Shown here: one piece after another, positions 32,119 through 41,640 of the stretch | Position numbering within the stretch: the stretch's first letter is position 1 | Layout: every line of letters begins with the position of its first letter | Source of the DNA: Candidatus Ozemibacteraceae bacterium | GTDB lineage: Bacteria > Muiribacteriota > Ozemobacteria > Ozemobacterales > Ozemobacteraceae | Assembly: GCA_937998695.1 (NCBI GenBank) | Contig: CALLCO010000089.1 | Span: 1-46,759 of the forward strand | DNA: 46,759 bases | Direction: 5' to 3' | Made by a program: the position numbers and the translations under genes | Notes under the pieces: model-generated | Databases searched by the model: none | What the model saw: the letters and a program-made list of their open reading frames with translations, nothing else | What the model was told of the DNA's origin: nothing

Positions 32119-33525
32119 ATGTCGGTCGTCGATCTCGACAAGATCATCTCCCTCTGCAAACGTCGCGGATTCCTGTTCCAGGGCAGCGATCAATACGGTG
32201 GTCTGCAGGGAACCTGGGACTACGGCCCCCTCGGCGTCGAGCTGAAGAACAACGTCAAGCGGGCCTGGTGGAAGCGCATGGTCTACGAGCGCGACGACAT
32301 GGAAGGTCTCGACTGCGCCATCCTGATGAATCGGCTGGTGCTCAAATACAGCGGGCATGAAGATACCTTCAGCGATCCGATGGTCGATTGCCGCAAGTGC
32401 AAGAAGCGGTATCGGGCCGATCACGTCGATCCCAACGAGAAGTGCAGCGAGGGCGGCACCCACGACCTGACGCCGCCGCGCCCGTTCAACCTGATGTTCA
32501 AGACCACGGTGGGGCCGGTGGCCGACGACGATCACATCGCCTACCTGCGGCCCGAGACGGCGCAGGGTATCTTCGTCAATTTCAAGAACGTCCTCGATTC
32601 GACCAACCGCAAGGTGCCGTTCGGCATCGCCCAGATCGGCAAGGCCTACCGCAACGAGATCACCCCGAAGAACTTCATCTTCCGAGCGCGCGAGTTCGAG
32701 CAGATGGAGATCGAGTTTTTCGTCAAGCCCGGCACCGACGAAGAGTGGTATCGCCGCTGGGTCGAGGACCGGTTCAACTGGTACGTGCAGCTCGGCATCC
32801 GGCCAGAGAATTTGCGCAAATACGAGCAGAAGGCCGAAGAGCTGGCCCACTACTCGAAGGCGACCACCGACCTGCTCTACCGCTTCTTTCCCGACCGGCC
32901 CGACGAAAACAAGCAGTTCGACGAGGTCGAGGGCATCGCCAACCGCTCCGATTTCGATCTGACCTGCCACAGCAAGGGCGGCAAGCTGGTGCTGAAAGAC
33001 GGCACGGTGATTCCCAACCAGCACGCCGTCAACAAACTGACCTGGTTCGACCACGAGACCAACCAGCACATCGTTCCTTACGTCATCGAGCCGTCGGCCG
33101 GCGTCGACCGCGCCACCCTGGCCTTTTTGATCGACTCGTATCACGAAGAGCAGGTCAAGGAGGAAGTGCGGGTGGTACTGCGGCTGCATCCCGAGCTGGC
33201 CCCCATCAAGGTGGCGGTGCTGCCCCTCAAGAAGAATCACGACGGCATCGTCGGCATCGCCAAGGAGATCAAGCAGACCCTGCAGAAGAAGTGCGGCTGG
33301 CGCACCGTCTACGACGACACCGCGGGCATCGGCAAACTCTACCGCCGTCAGGACGAGGTCGGTACGCCCTTCTGCATCACGGTCGATTTCGACACCCTCG
33401 GCGAAGGGAAGGATCCGGCCCTGGCCCGCACCGTCACCGTGCGTGACCGGGACACCATGGCCCAGGAGCGGGTCGCCATCGACCAGCTTCCCACCTATCT
33501 CGCGGGGCGGCTTGGGAGCGCCTGA
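32119..33525 (+). CDS. glyS: Glycyl-tRNA synthetase, dimeric (alpha2) type
   Basis: 468 aa from ATG 32119, with AGGAG upstream. Charges tRNA-Gly with glycine using ATP. Class II motifs are clear: [20 protein letters not shown] at the start, motif 2 in [20 protein letters not shown] with EMEIEFF, and motif 3 in [12 protein letters not shown]. An insertion with C91, C94 and C109 (CRKC..C) may bind zinc. The C-terminal anticodon-binding domain is present ([16 protein letters not shown]). This is the single-chain type of Gram-positives, Thermus and eukaryotes, not the alpha2-beta2 GlyQ/GlyS type of proteobacteria. Confidence 0.97.
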   Translation: MSVVDLDKIISLCKRRGFLFQGSDQYGGLQGTWDYGPLGVELKNNVKRAWWKRMVYERDDMEGLDCAILMNRLVLKYSGHEDTFSDPMVDCRKCKKRYRADHVDPNEKCSEGGTHDLTPPRPFNLMFKTTVGPVADDDHIAYLRPETAQGIFVNFKNVLDSTNRKVPFGIAQIGKAYRNEITPKNFIFRAREFEQMEIEFFVKPGTDEEWYRRWVEDRFNWYVQLGIRPENLRKYEQKAEELAHYSKATTDLLYRFFPDRPDENKQFDEVEGIANRSDFDLTCHSKGGKLVLKDGTVIPNQHAVNKLTWFDHETNQHIVPYVIEPSAGVDRATLAFLIDSYHEEQVKEEVRVVLRLHPELAPIKVAVLPLKKNHDGIVGIAKEIKQTLQKKCGWRTVYDDTAGIGKLYRRQDEVGTPFCITVDFDTLGEGKDPALARTVTVRDRDTMAQERVAIDQLPTYLAGRLGSA

Positions 33526-33652
33526 GAAAGGCGAAGAGGCGATCCGCCGATGGCACAGACGTTGTCAAGGGACTGTCTGCAGATTCCGATAGCCCGTGCC
33601 GCAGGCCCGCTGCCGGAGGAACGCCAGACGTTTCCCAGGTCAGACCCAGGGT

Positions 33653-33696
33653 CCAGGGCCTTCGGCCCTGGTGGGGTGCAGGGGCAAAGCCCCTGC
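33653..33696. terminator. Tandem GC-rich hairpins after glyS
   Basis: CCAGGGCC-TTC-GGCCCTGG (33653-33671) and GCAGGGGC-AAA-GCCCCTGC (33678-33696) are two perfect 8-bp stems with 3-nt loops. They probably stop transcription or stabilise the 3' end; no T run follows. Confidence 0.5.
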
Positions 33697-33748
33697 GGCC
33701 GACTTGGAAGCGGATCAGTGATCTCTTCAGGGCAAGAAAAGGAAACCT

Positions 33749-34213
33749 ATGGATGACCTGCACCGGCTGATCGAGAAGATCAGGAAGATCCAGGCCCTGC
33801 ACGACGGGGCGGCGACGAGCGGGGAACGGGCGGCCGCCCTGGCCGCCCTGCATCGGTTGCAGGAAGGGCTCGGCCCGGCCGGGAAGCGGTTCACCGCGCC
33901 GCCGCCGCCCCCGCCGCGGCCCGCCTGGCCCCCGCCCGAGGCCGAAAAAGACTACCGGTTCACCCTCGACAACCCCTGGTCGCGGAAACTGTTGCGGGCG
34001 CTGCTCGAGAAATCGGGTATCAGACCCTATCGACGCCATGGCCAGCACCGGACGACGATCAGGGCGCGGCTGAAGCCCTCGTTCTGCGAAGAGGTGCTCT
34101 GGCCGGAGTTTCAGAAGATCAATTCCCTCCTCACCGAGTATCTGGAACAAACCGCCGACCGGGTCATCACCGAGGCGATCGGGCGGTTCTCCCCTGAAGA
34201 CGCGGAGGAATGA
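33749..34213 (+). CDS. DUF2786-like protein
   Basis: 154 aa. The N-terminus RLIEKIRKIQALHDGAATSG, ERAAALAALHRLQ resembles the DUF2786 helical domain found in small regulatory or stress proteins. A Pro-rich linker (PPPPPPRPAWPPP) separates it from a second domain (RFTLDNPWSRKLLRALLEKS, RPYRRHGQHRTTIRARL) that looks nucleic-acid-binding by its basic residues. ATG 33749 has AAGGAAA upstream. No pathway context. Confidence 0.6.
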   Translation: MDDLHRLIEKIRKIQALHDGAATSGERAAALAALHRLQEGLGPAGKRFTAPPPPPPRPAWPPPEAEKDYRFTLDNPWSRKLLRALLEKSGIRPYRRHGQHRTTIRARLKPSFCEEVLWPEFQKINSLLTEYLEQTADRVITEAIGRFSPEDAEE

Positions 34214-34476
34214 CCCATGGGGCGGCCAGCCGGCGCCGGTGAGGCCCTCGCCAGGTCGCAGGTTCGGGTGACGGGTGGGGGAAGGAAGGCCCTGGGCGGG
34301 CCTGGCCGGGGGCGGTCGGTCACCCGGACCCGGCCGCGCGTTTGATGGGTGGGCTCGCTGGTCGCCGCCCGGCCGCTGTGTCGAGCCCTGCAGACGAGAC
34401 CACCCGGGGGAGCGGCTCCCGCCGCCCAGCGCCAACGCGAACGACCAAAACAGGCAACGCGACAGGGCGGGTCTTG

Positions 34477-35490
34477 ATGCCGCACGCTCCGGCGGAGCCC
34501 GGGCGGGCGGCCGAGAACCTTCCCCCCTGGCTGGTCGGTCCGTGCCTCGAAACGGCGGCGCGGCTGCCGCACGGGGTGGCGAGGCTGGTCTACCTCGACC
34601 CGCCCTTCCTGACGGGGCGGCGGCAGGTGGGAACGCCGCGCCGGGCGGCGGCTGCGGGGGCTGACCTGGGGCCAGCGGCAGGGGGGGCGGCGAGTGCGCC
34701 ACCGCCCTGCTCGAGAGATGGTGCGACTGGCCCGCCTCCTGAGGGAAGGCCAGAGGCGGGGCTGGCCGCGGGGGGCCTTGAGAACGGCGGGCTGGGTACG
34801 GCGCCCGGTGCAAGGCCAGGAACGGCCACCCTGTATGCGTTCGACGACCGGTGGCCGGGGCGGTTGGCCACGTATCTGCCCTGGCTCGAGGCCAATCTGC
34901 GGGCGTTGCTTCCCCTGCTGATGCCGGGGGGCAGCCTGGTGCTGCATCTCGATGCCCGCGCCGTCCATTACGCGAAGGTGCTGCTCGACCGACTGATGGG
35001 GGAAGAGGCCTTCGTCAACGAGATCATCTGGCATTACACGGGCGGCGGCCGCTCGAAGAGCCGGTTTTCCAACAAACACGACACCCTGCTCTGGTATGCG
35101 ACCGGGCGGCGGCCGCTCTTCCATGCCGATGCGGTGCGGGTGCCCTACAAACCGACCTCGGGCTATGCCCGGGGGGGCATCGTCTCGGCGGCCGGCAAAC
35201 GCTACCTGCCCCACCCCGCCGGCACCCCCGTCGACGACGTCTGGGATATCCCCATCGTCAACCCGATGTCGGCCGAGCGGGTCGGGTATCCGACCCAGAA
35301 GCCGCTGGCCCTGCTCGAGCGGCTGATCGCGGCGCTGACCGACCCCGGCGACCTGGTGGTCGACCTGTTCTGCGGCAGCGGCACCACCCTGGTGGCGGCC
35401 GCCCGTCTCGGCCGCCGCTGGATCGGCGGCGACCGCTCGCCGGCCGCCGTCGCCTGCGCCCGTCGCCGGATGGAGACCTCGGGGACGTGA
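34477..35490 (+). CDS. Orphan DNA methyltransferase (N6-adenine or N4-cytosine, beta class)
   Basis: 337 aa from ATG 34477; ATGs farther upstream remain possible because no strong ribosome site is present. Motif IV VYLDPPF (early) precedes motif I VDLFCGSGTTLVAAARLGRR (late), the beta-class order. In between, FDDRWPGRLATYLPWLEANL and EIIWHYTGGGRSKSRFSNKH are family-typical, as is GYPTQKPLALLERLI. Unusual is an insert of about 60 residues rich in Ala, Gly and Pro just after motif IV. No restriction enzyme lies nearby, so it is probably a regulatory or leftover methylase. Confidence 0.85.
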   Translation: MPHAPAEPGRAAENLPPWLVGPCLETAARLPHGVARLVYLDPPFLTGRRQVGTPRRAAAAGADLGPAAGGAASAPPPCSRDGATGPPPEGRPEAGLAAGGLENGGLGTAPGARPGTATLYAFDDRWPGRLATYLPWLEANLRALLPLLMPGGSLVLHLDARAVHYAKVLLDRLMGEEAFVNEIIWHYTGGGRSKSRFSNKHDTLLWYATGRRPLFHADAVRVPYKPTSGYARGGIVSAAGKRYLPHPAGTPVDDVWDIPIVNPMSAERVGYPTQKPLALLERLIAALTDPGDLVVDLFCGSGTTLVAAARLGRRWIGGDRSPAAVACARRRMETSGT

Positions 35491-35492
35491 CG

Positions 35493-35501
35493 TGGTAGAA
35501 T
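35493..35501 (+). promoter_or_regulatory. Extended -10 element upstream of the DUF4097 gene
   Basis: TGGTAGAAT lies 42 bp before ATG 35544. It overlaps a GGTAGA/TCTACC inverted repeat (35494-35499 and 35510-35515) that could be an operator. Confidence 0.45.
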
Positions 35502-35543
35502 GGGTCCACTCTACCCGCACGACTGACTGAGGAGGGGAATGCC

Positions 35544-36638
35544 ATGTCGGAAGCCCGGAAGAAGATCCTGGAGATGCTGGCCCAAGGGAAGATCACGGTC
35601 GAGCAGTCGGAAGAACTGCTGGCCGCCCTCGAAAAAGACCGCAAGGAATCCGACCGCAAGCGCAGCTTCACCGAGGAACTCGGCGCCTTCGCCGAGAACT
35701 TCCAAAAGCAGGTGCGCGAGGCCGTCAAGAAGGCCGAGCCGCCCGGCCGCGAGTTCAAATCGCGGATCAAGGAGTTCGGCGGTTGGGTGCAGAACATGAT
35801 GGGCAGCATGGTCGCCGAGTTCAGCCACATCCGCGGCGAGCCGGTCGACGGCGTCACCGTCGAGTTCTCGGTGCCCGAACCGGACGGCTTCTCTCGGGTC
35901 CGGATCGCCCAGATCGAGAACCTCTTCGGTTCGGTCACGGTGCGGGAAGGCCAGGCCTTTTCGCTCCGCGTGATGGGCCGCATCAGCCAGTCGGCCCTGG
36001 CCGGCCAGCCGCCCAACCTGTGGTTCGGGCAGCATGCCATCCGGGTCGAGGGCGAAACCCTGCAGATCGGGTTCGATCGCGCCGCGCCCACCCGGGCGGT
36101 GCTCGACCTCGAGCTGACCCTGCCGGTGGCGACCGTGTTGCGCTGCCGGTCGGTCTCGGCCACTCTGAACATCAAGGGCGCCTTCCCCGTCGAGCAGTTG
36201 AAGACGGTCAGCGGCGATATCCATGTGATCGGGGCGCACCTGCGCCAGGCGCAACTCGAGACGGTCAGCGGCGACTTCTTCATCGAGGGTGGCACCCTGG
36301 CCGCCGAAGGCGTCTCGACCTCGGGCGACTTCCGGTGCAAGGGGGCGCGCATCGAGCGGCTGCAGATCCAGTCGATCTCCGGCGACGTCGAATTGGCCCG
36401 CCCCGAAGTCGACGAGAGCTGCCAGATCCGGCTCAATTCGACCTCCGGCGACATCTTCGTGGGGCAGGTCCAGGGGCCGTGGTCGTCGGTCGAGATCACC
36501 AGCCGCACCGGCACCGCCAAGATCGCCTGGGAAGGCACCGCCCATCCCGGGCTGCGGCATGGCACCAAACTCGAGTCCGGCCATGCCGGTGCCACCTTCG
36601 TCGCCGAGACGGTCAGCGGCGACATCGAGTTCGTCTGA
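35544..36638 (+). CDS. DUF4097 (putative adhesin-like) protein with YvlB-type N-terminal domain
   Basis: 364 aa; GAGGAGGGG ribosome site. Residues 1-35 (ARKKILEMLAQGKITVEQSE) are the short SHOCT-like/YvlB N-domain, followed by a charged helix. From about 170 to the end is a right-handed beta-helix with repeating SGD turns (TVSGDIHV, TVSGDFFI, STSGDFRC, SISGDVEL, STSGDIFV, TVSGDIEF), the hallmark of DUF4097. There is no signal peptide. In Firmicutes such proteins (YvlB/LiaX) belong to envelope-stress systems; a similar sensing role is possible. Usually annotated as adhesin-like, but export is not evident. Confidence 0.85.
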   Translation: MSEARKKILEMLAQGKITVEQSEELLAALEKDRKESDRKRSFTEELGAFAENFQKQVREAVKKAEPPGREFKSRIKEFGGWVQNMMGSMVAEFSHIRGEPVDGVTVEFSVPEPDGFSRVRIAQIENLFGSVTVREGQAFSLRVMGRISQSALAGQPPNLWFGQHAIRVEGETLQIGFDRAAPTRAVLDLELTLPVATVLRCRSVSATLNIKGAFPVEQLKTVSGDIHVIGAHLRQAQLETVSGDFFIEGGTLAAEGVSTSGDFRCKGARIERLQIQSISGDVELARPEVDESCQIRLNSTSGDIFVGQVQGPWSSVEITSRTGTAKIAWEGTAHPGLRHGTKLESGHAGATFVAETVSGDIEFV

Positions 36639-36671
36639 GTTCTCAAAGCAGCTACCGCAAAGGGAAGGAAC

Positions 36672-37868
36672 ATGAGCACACCCACCATCTTCACCTCCGG
36701 CCTGGAAGGCAAGTCCGACCTGATCGTGACCTACGATCCCGCCGCCCCCTTCGAGGTGGTCGTCGAGTCGAGCGTCAAGAAGCTGTTCGGTCGCCACATC
36801 CATGAGCGGGCCGAGAAGACCCTGCAGGAGTTCAACGTCAGCAAGGGCCGCCTGGCCATCAAGGACGATGGTGCCCTCGACTTCATCATCGCCGCCCGCA
36901 TCGAGGCGGTGCTGCGCAAGGCCGGGGTGGCCAAGCCCCTGCCGTTCTCCCCGGTCAATCGCACTCCCACCGAGAAAGACCGCCTGCGGCGCAGCCGGCT
37001 CTACCTGCCGGGCAATCAGCCCGATCTGATGCTGAACGCGGGGCTGTTCGGGGCCGACAGTTTGATTTTCGACCTCGAGGATTCAGTCGCCCCCGACCAG
37101 AAGGTCGATGCGCGCATCCTGGTGCGGCGCATCCTGGGCGAGGCCCACCGGCTGTTCCCCGGTTCCGAGCTGATCGTGCGGGTCAACCCGCTCACCGGGC
37201 CGTTCGGCTACGAAGACCTGCACGAGATCGTGCCCGCCCTGCCCCACTTGCTGCTGCTGCCCAAGTGCGATGGCGAGCACGACGTCAAGGAGGCCGACCG
37301 CGAGGTGACGGCCATCGAGCGCGAGTTCGGCCTGCAGGGGCGGGTCATGTTCATGCCCCTGATCGAGACGGTGAAGGGAACGGTCAACGCCCAGGCCATC
37401 GCCCAGGCGACCGGCCGCAACGTCGCCCTCTGCTTCGGGGCCGAGGATTTCACCCGCGACCTCGGGGTGCCGCGCACCCGCGAGGGGAAGGAGACCCTGG
37501 CGGCGCGCAGCCAGATCGTCTATGCCGCCAAGGTGGCCGGCATCCAGGCCATCGACACCGTCTTCTCCGACGTGGGCGATGACCAGGGGTTGCTGCAGAG
37601 CTCGCTCGAGGCCAAGAGTCTGGGCTTCGTCGGCAAGGGGGTCATCCACCCGCGCCAGATCGCCCTCGTGCACCAGGCGTTCGCGCCCACCGCCGCCGAG
37701 ATCGAAGAGGCCCGCAAGATCGTCGAAGCCATGCAGAAGGCCGTCGAGACGGGGGCTGGTGTGGTCGCCCTGGGGTCGAAAATGGTCGATGCCCCGGTGG
37801 CCGAGCGAGCCCGCCAGGTGATCGCCCTGGCGAAACAGCTCGGTCTACCTGGCGTGGAGGGCCTCTGA
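36672..37868 (+). CDS. citE: Citrate lyase CitD-CitE fusion
   Basis: 398 aa. Residues 1-90 match the acyl carrier subunit CitD: LEGKSDLIVTYDP, VVVESSVKKLFGRHI, and KDDGALDFIIAARIEAVLRK. The site that carries the phosphoribosyl-dephospho-CoA group is normally the Ser of LES(G/S)D; here the region reads LEGKSD, so the Ser (S15) is shifted. Residues about 105-395 are CitE (citryl-CoA lyase, releasing oxaloacetate): RSRLYLPGNQPDLM, GADSLIFDLEDSVAPDQK, LIVRVNPL, and CFGAEDFTRDLG. CitD and CitE are usually separate chains. Followed after one base by citF. Confidence 0.9.
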   Translation: MSTPTIFTSGLEGKSDLIVTYDPAAPFEVVVESSVKKLFGRHIHERAEKTLQEFNVSKGRLAIKDDGALDFIIAARIEAVLRKAGVAKPLPFSPVNRTPTEKDRLRRSRLYLPGNQPDLMLNAGLFGADSLIFDLEDSVAPDQKVDARILVRRILGEAHRLFPGSELIVRVNPLTGPFGYEDLHEIVPALPHLLLLPKCDGEHDVKEADREVTAIEREFGLQGRVMFMPLIETVKGTVNAQAIAQATGRNVALCFGAEDFTRDLGVPRTREGKETLAARSQIVYAAKVAGIQAIDTVFSDVGDDQGLLQSSLEAKSLGFVGKGVIHPRQIALVHQAFAPTAAEIEEARKIVEAMQKAVETGAGVVALGSKMVDAPVAERARQVIALAKQLGLPGVEGL

Positions 37869-37869
37869 C

Positions 37870-39420
37870 ATGCACTGGGTCGAGAATGCCCTCGGCCGCA
37901 AGATCCCGGCCGAGATCGACGGGCGGCCGCTGAAGCCGTTTCGGGGTGCCTTCCAGGATCAGGGCGGGGGGCGGCAGGCGGCGCCACGGGTGCCGCTGAC
38001 GACCGTCCCCGGCCGGGTCGACAAGGTGGTCGGCAGTTGGGACGAGTTGTGGCGCCGCCTGCCCCTGCGCGATGGCATGACGGTGTCCTTCCACCATCAT
38101 CTGCGCAATGGCGATTTCATCGTCAACGAGGCGATGCGCCGGCTGGCCGAGCGGGGCCTGAAAGATCTGGTGGTGGCCCCGTCGGCGCTCTTCCCCGTGC
38201 ATGACGGCCTGGTCGAGCTGATCAGGAGCGGCGTCATCTCGCACGTCGAGGGGTCGATGAACGGCCAGGTCGGCGTCGCCTGCTCGAAGGGCCTGATGAA
38301 GAAGACGGCGGTGCTGCGTTCGCACGGCGGCCGGTACCGGGCCATCCAGGATGGTGACCTGAAGATCGACCTCGCCATCATCGCGGCGCCAGCCGCCGAT
38401 GTCTTCGGCAACGCCAACGGCGTGCTGGGGCGGTCGGCCTTCGGGCCGATCGGCATCGCCAAGGCCGACTCGCTCTACGCCGACCGGGTGGTGGTGGTGA
38501 CCGACAACCTGGTCCCCTTCCCCTGCGTGCCGATGTCGATCTCGGGATTGCATGTCGATCACGTGTTGACCGTCGATACCATCGGCGACCCCACCAAGAT
38601 CGTCTCGGGCACCACCAAGATCACCCGCTCGCCCACGCAGTTGCAGATTGCCGAGCTGGCCGCCCGCTTCGTCGAGGCGGCTGGCATCATGCGCGACGGG
38701 TTCTCCTTCCAGGCGGGCGCCGGCGGCATGTCGCTGGCGTTCACCAAGTTTCTCGGCGAGCGGATGGCCGAAAAGAAGATCAAGGCCTCGTTCGTCATCG
38801 GCGGCACTACGCAGTTCCTGGTCGACCTGTTGAACCGCGGCCTGATCGACGTGGTGACCGACGGGCAGAGTTTCGACCTGACGGCGGTGCAATCGTTGCG
38901 CGACAATCCGCGGCACGTCGAGATCGACCCCTTCGTCTCCTACTGCCAGCACGCCCGCGGCTGCTTCGCGCACATGCTCGACGTGGCGGTGCTGGGCGCC
39001 ACCGAGATCGACCTCGATTTCAACGTCAACGTCAACACCCATAGCGACGGTCTGCTCCTGCACGGCATCGGCGGGTTCGCCGATGCGGCGGCGGGGGCCG
39101 GCTGCACGATCATCACCGCGCCGTCATTCCGCAAGCGGATCCCGGTGCTGCGCGAGCGGGTAACCACGGTTACGGCGCCGGGCGAGGTCATCGACGTGGT
39201 GGTGACCGAGCGCGGGCTCGCCATCAACCCCCGCCGCCAGGACCTGCTGGAGAAGGTGCAGGGGAAGGGGCTGCCGCTGATCACCCTGCCCCAACTGATG
39301 GACCAGGTCCACGCCCTGACCGGCATCCCCGAATCGCCCCGGCTCGGTGAACGGCCCGTCGCCGTCATCGAGTGGCGGGACGGCTCGATCATCGACGTCG
39401 TCCGCCAGGTGCTCGATTGA
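37870..39420 (+). CDS. citF: Citrate lyase alpha subunit (citrate:acetyl-ACP transferase)
   Basis: 516 aa, starting one base after the citDE stop. It transfers the acyl-carrier group from acetate to citrate, enabling cleavage of citrate to acetate and oxaloacetate. Conserved CitF stretches: VSFHHHLRNGDFIVNEAM, SGVISHVEGSMNGQVG, APAADVFGNANGVLG, MRDGFSFQAGAGGMSLAF, and EIDLDFNVNVNTHSDG. Length is typical. The complex needs the ligase CitC and the prosthetic-group enzymes CitG and CitX, none of which are in the window. Anaerobic citrate fermentation is the known role. Confidence 0.95.
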   Translation: MHWVENALGRKIPAEIDGRPLKPFRGAFQDQGGGRQAAPRVPLTTVPGRVDKVVGSWDELWRRLPLRDGMTVSFHHHLRNGDFIVNEAMRRLAERGLKDLVVAPSALFPVHDGLVELIRSGVISHVEGSMNGQVGVACSKGLMKKTAVLRSHGGRYRAIQDGDLKIDLAIIAAPAADVFGNANGVLGRSAFGPIGIAKADSLYADRVVVVTDNLVPFPCVPMSISGLHVDHVLTVDTIGDPTKIVSGTTKITRSPTQLQIAELAARFVEAAGIMRDGFSFQAGAGGMSLAFTKFLGERMAEKKIKASFVIGGTTQFLVDLLNRGLIDVVTDGQSFDLTAVQSLRDNPRHVEIDPFVSYCQHARGCFAHMLDVAVLGATEIDLDFNVNVNTHSDGLLLHGIGGFADAAAGAGCTIITAPSFRKRIPVLRERVTTVTAPGEVIDVVVTERGLAINPRRQDLLEKVQGKGLPLITLPQLMDQVHALTGIPESPRLGERPVAVIEWRDGSIIDVVRQVLD

Positions 39421-39748
39421 GCGTCGCGAACCCTCTGACGACTGTCCTGCCGGGCATGCCCCATTGGGGTCATGCCTGGCCCTTGCCGCGATGGGAAGCA
39501 GCGAGGGCACGAACGCAACGGTCGCGGGTGTCGGCTGGTGCACGCCAATGCCTGCCTTCGGTCTTGACGCGGGGGTTTGCTCCCCCTGGGCGGAAACCCC
39601 ATCCTCGCTTCGGCCTTGGGCCGGCGTGGACGTTCCCCACCCATTCCCGCGCTCGTCGCCCTCGACGAGTCCGTCGTTTTTGTGAAATGACCTTTCCCTC
39701 CCGGGCCATGCGGCCCGTATTCACCCCATTCCCGAGGAGAACACACCT
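39421..39748. other. 328-bp gap with terminator-like hairpins
   Basis: GGCATGCCCC (39453-39462) pairs with GGGG-T-CATGCC (39466-39476), a stem with one bulged base, shortly after the citF stop. A second stem, CTCGTCG with CGACGAG followed by TCCGTCGTTTTT at about 39652-39680, is a good intrinsic terminator. No gene seen. Confidence 0.5.
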
Positions 39749-40804
39749 GTGAAACGCACCCTGATCGCCCTTCTGCTTCTCGCCCTGCCTCTCGCCATCG
39801 GATGCGGGGGCGGGATCGGCGGTTCGCCCGACAAGGGCTTCGACCCGACCGCCTACGCCTTCAAGGCCTTCACCCCGGCCAACACCCCGACGCTCGGCAA
39901 CGCCGACGTGCGGGCGGTGCTGCAGTATGAGAACGGGGCCACCCGCCGGCTGTACCTCGGCACGGCGAACGGCGTGTTCTTCGCCGATGCGACGCAGGCC
40001 ACCTATGCGTTCACCAAACTCGAGGCGGCTGGCTTTCCTACCACTGCGGCGGCCCAGGCGGTCAACGCCCTGCTGCAGACCCGCGGCGGCGCCATCTGGA
40101 TCGGCACCGACGCTGGCCTGTTCTCGCTCGATCCGGTGACCGGCACGGTCACGGCGGTGGCGAAGCTGAATGGCGAGAAGGTCACCGCCTTCGCCGAGCC
40201 CAAGGCCGGCACTTTCTGGGTCGGTCTCGCCTCCGACAAGGCGGCGATGAAGTCGATCGCCCGCACCACCAACGGGACCGACTTCGAGTTCTTCGGCCCG
40301 GCCGAGGGCATGACCGCCAGCACCGTGGTGATGATCCACGCCAACGAAGACCCCTTCCTGGTCGTGGCCTGCGGTCTGGGAACGGCGGGCAAGGCCGGGT
40401 TGTTCCGCTACAGTCCCACCCTGAACACCTTCAGTGTGCTGGAGGCCCCCTTCCCCAACGGGGCGACCCTGTTCAAGAAGCAGGGTGATGCCTACTACGC
40501 CGGCGGACCAGGGGCCGGGCTGCGCTTCCAGGCCAATCGCGACGCCGAGTGGAAGGTGGTCATCGCCGACATCACTCCCCGGTGGTTGGATATCGTCACC
40601 TACGGGGCGGGTTTTCGCGCCTGGCTGGCGGCCGATGACGGGTTGCGTCTGACCTTCGACCTGGCCACCTTCAAACTGTTCACCAAGGCCAACGGCCTGG
40701 CTTCCACCTCGTGCGCGGTGGTCACCCAGGGCGCCTTCGGCACCTTCGTCGGCCATGCCGGCGCCGACGGCGGGTTCTCCCGGGCCGACCTGGTCGGCGA
40801 GTAG
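39749..40804 (+). CDS. Lipoprotein with beta-propeller-like repeats
   Basis: 351 aa from GTG 39749, with GAGGAGA upstream. A lipobox (LPLAIGC, Cys19) directs lipidation. The mature part has propeller-type repeats with Trp/Gly turns (YLGTANGVFFADA, IWIGTDAGLFSLDP, FWVGLASDKAAM, AWLAADDGLRLTFD), similar to the sensor propellers of two-component regulators and to WD-like lipoproteins. Function unknown; probably on the outer or inner membrane surface. GGGCGCCC repeats at 40819-40826 and 40844-40851 form a stem after the stop. Confidence 0.8.
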   Translation: MKRTLIALLLLALPLAIGCGGGIGGSPDKGFDPTAYAFKAFTPANTPTLGNADVRAVLQYENGATRRLYLGTANGVFFADATQATYAFTKLEAAGFPTTAAAQAVNALLQTRGGAIWIGTDAGLFSLDPVTGTVTAVAKLNGEKVTAFAEPKAGTFWVGLASDKAAMKSIARTTNGTDFEFFGPAEGMTASTVVMIHANEDPFLVVACGLGTAGKAGLFRYSPTLNTFSVLEAPFPNGATLFKKQGDAYYAGGPGAGLRFQANRDAEWKVVIADITPRWLDIVTYGAGFRAWLAADDGLRLTFDLATFKLFTKANGLASTSCAVVTQGAFGTFVGHAGADGGFSRADLVGE

Positions 40805-40888
40805 CACGGCCCACGGATGGGCGCCCGCCGCCGCTCGCGGGCAGGGCGCCCGTCCTTCCCCGGCTGAGATTGTCCGCCCGGACCGGGT

Positions 40889-40914
40889 GGACGGCGGACG
40901 CGGACGGCGGACGC
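40889..40914. repeat. Tandem 13-bp repeat
   Basis: GGACGGCGGACGC occurs twice in tandem between the lipoprotein gene and the coiled-coil gene. Confidence 0.7.
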
Positions 40915-41016
40915 GGATGGCCGCGGGGTAACCCCCTGACGGTCTTGCCCCCGGGGACCGCATGGGGCCCTGCCCCCATGCCGGTCGGCCGACCGGGCGG
41001 CGAGGAGACCCTGACT

Positions 41017-41631
41017 ATGGAACAGATCCTGCTCATCATCGTTCTCACCGTGCTGTTCGCGATCGGTGCCAAGATCGCGCTGTATTTCAAGAACCGCGAG
41101 ATCGCCATGATTCGCGAGCAGTACGAACGCGAACTCTTGCACGCCCGTTCGGAAAGTGAGAAGGTGCGCGCCACCCTGTCGGACGATCTCTACCGCCAGA
41201 ACAAACGAACGGAAGAGGTCTACCAGAACAAGCTGCACGAGAAGGACGAGCAGATCCGGACCCTGGTTGGCGAGATCGAGTCGCTGAAGGCCTGGAAGGA
41301 CGAGATCGGGCTGAAGATGGCCGAGTTCAAGGGTGCCGCCCAGGGCAACCCGCAGATGCTGATCTTCAAGCTGCTCGAGCACAACCAGAAACTCAACCGG
41401 GCCCTCGTGCAGAAATGGGAGACGATCGAGAAGAGCCTGAGCGCCGAACTGACCGCCACGCTCGACAAGCTGCGATCGCTGTTCCGCGAGACCGAGGCCC
41501 TGCACCGCGACGGTCTCGAGATCATCAGCATCTACGAGTCGCGCCTGCCCGACGATGTCAAACGCAAGGTGCGCGAGGAGATGGTGAAGCTGCCGTCTGG
41601 GTCGGGAGTGCCCGAACTGCCCGAACGCTGA
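41017..41631 (+). CDS. Membrane-anchored coiled-coil protein
   Basis: 204 aa; GGCGAGGAGA upstream of ATG 41017. A single N-terminal membrane helix (ILLIIVLTVLFAIGAKIALYF) precedes a long, charged helix (REIAMIREQYERELLHARSE, through RTLVGEIESLKAWKDEIGLK) of coiled-coil character. No conserved catalytic residue. RmuC-like or envelope-tethering roles are possible, but no family signature is seen. Confidence 0.7.
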   Translation: MEQILLIIVLTVLFAIGAKIALYFKNREIAMIREQYERELLHARSESEKVRATLSDDLYRQNKRTEEVYQNKLHEKDEQIRTLVGEIESLKAWKDEIGLKMAEFKGAAQGNPQMLIFKLLEHNQKLNRALVQKWETIEKSLSAELTATLDKLRSLFRETEALHRDGLEIISIYESRLPDDVKRKVREEMVKLPSGSGVPELPER

Positions 41632-41640
41632 CCAGCGTCC

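Noticed and set aside
33542-33575. Possible second sigma-54 site TGGCACAGACGTTGTC
   Set aside because: The -12 element has GT instead of the invariant GC.
33653-33696. Tandem palindromes considered as a CRISPR array
   Set aside because: Only two different hairpins with no repeated unit or spacers.
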